A DNA stretch of 6,100 bases from JBKEDH01 sp047975295 (GTDB taxonomy: Bacteria; Bacteroidota; Bacteroidia; Flavobacteriales; Flavobacteriaceae), in the NCBI GenBank assembly GCA_047975295.1, contig JBKEDH010000072.1, positions 1-6,100 on the forward strand. Reading direction: 5' to 3'. Below are positions 6,060 through 6,100 of the stretch, piece by piece. The notes under the pieces are model-generated. The model was not told the DNA's origin and searched no databases. It saw only the letters and a program-made list of their open reading frames with translations. How positions within the stretch are numbered: the stretch's first letter is position 1; the number at the start of each line of letters is the position of its first letter. The position numbers and the translations under genes were made by a program.

Positions 6060-6075
6060 ATACAAATATTTGTAT
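6060..6075. repeat. 16-bp perfect palindrome over the promoter
   Basis: ATACAAATATTTGTAT is a perfect palindrome covering the -7 element. It could be an operator for a dimeric regulator, or the shared core of divergent promoters, because the plus strand also reads AATATTTG (6065-6072) with TTTG (6042-6045) 19 bases before it. In AT-rich DNA a palindrome of this size can also arise by chance. Confidence 0.4.
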
Positions 6076-6094
6076 TTTATTTTTTATATGCAAG
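6063..6094 (-). promoter_or_regulatory. Probable Bacteroidota-type promoter of the ilv operon
   Basis: On the minus strand CTTG (6094-6091) matches the -33 TTG/TTTG element. After a 20-base spacer, AATATTTG (6070-6063) matches the -7 consensus TAnnTTTG at all but the first base. Both the motif and the spacing fit the Bacteroidota primary sigma factor. Transcription would start around 6055-6060, leaving only a few bases before the leader ATG at 6054. The -7 element is embedded in a 16-bp perfect palindrome. The window ends just upstream, so another promoter may exist outside it. Confidence 0.55.
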
Positions 6095-6100
6095 TAAAAT

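Noticed and set aside
1..6100. CRISPR array, tRNA or rRNA gene, transposase, phage or defence genes
   Set aside because: No regularly spaced direct repeats, no tRNA-like cloverleaf and no mobile-element proteins were seen. The four large ORFs are all core biosynthetic enzymes.

Overview
The window carries one complete branched-chain amino acid biosynthesis operon on the minus strand, ilvD-ilvB-ilvN-ilvC. It supplies dihydroxy-acid dehydratase, both subunits of acetohydroxyacid synthase, and ketol-acid reductoisomerase. The organism looks like a member of the Bacteroidota outside the Bacteroides-type lineages. The evidence is the moderately AT-rich DNA, the lack of Shine-Dalgarno sequences before any of the four genes (short A/T-rich runs instead), a promoter of the Bacteroidota -33/-7 type, the IlvN sequence style, and two short dispersed repeats of kinds I recall as common in that phylum. 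The long (491-residue) class II reductoisomerase argues against a Bacteroides-like genome.

Layout, read in the direction of transcription (right to left): a probable promoter at 6063-6094; a 20-codon leader peptide gene at 5992-6054 in which 11 of 20 codons are Ile, Val or Leu; mutually exclusive antiterminator (5948-5991) and terminator (5928-5957) hairpins; about 350 bases of untranslated leader holding two dispersed repeats and an unexplained inverted-repeat element; then ilvD (3892-5577), ilvB (2113-3846), ilvN (1566-2099) and ilvC (73-1548), separated by 45, 13 and 17 bases. The last 72 bases after ilvC hold no convincing terminator, so the operon may continue beyond the window.

How it works together: IlvB/IlvN condense pyruvate with pyruvate or 2-oxobutyrate, IlvC isomerises and reduces the product, and IlvD dehydrates it to the 2-oxo acids that transaminases turn into valine and isoleucine (and that feed leucine synthesis). 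Two controls are visible: the ACT-domain subunit IlvN, which in this family gives feedback inhibition of the enzyme, and a ribosome-mediated transcription attenuator upstream of ilvD. The attenuator is the most interesting part of the window. It is encoded by an ORF too short for ordinary gene finding, and its geometry is coherent: a ribosome resting on the leader stop codon would cover the 5' arm of the antiterminator, while one stalled at the Ile/Val codons would leave it free. The four structural genes themselves look intact and ordinary.
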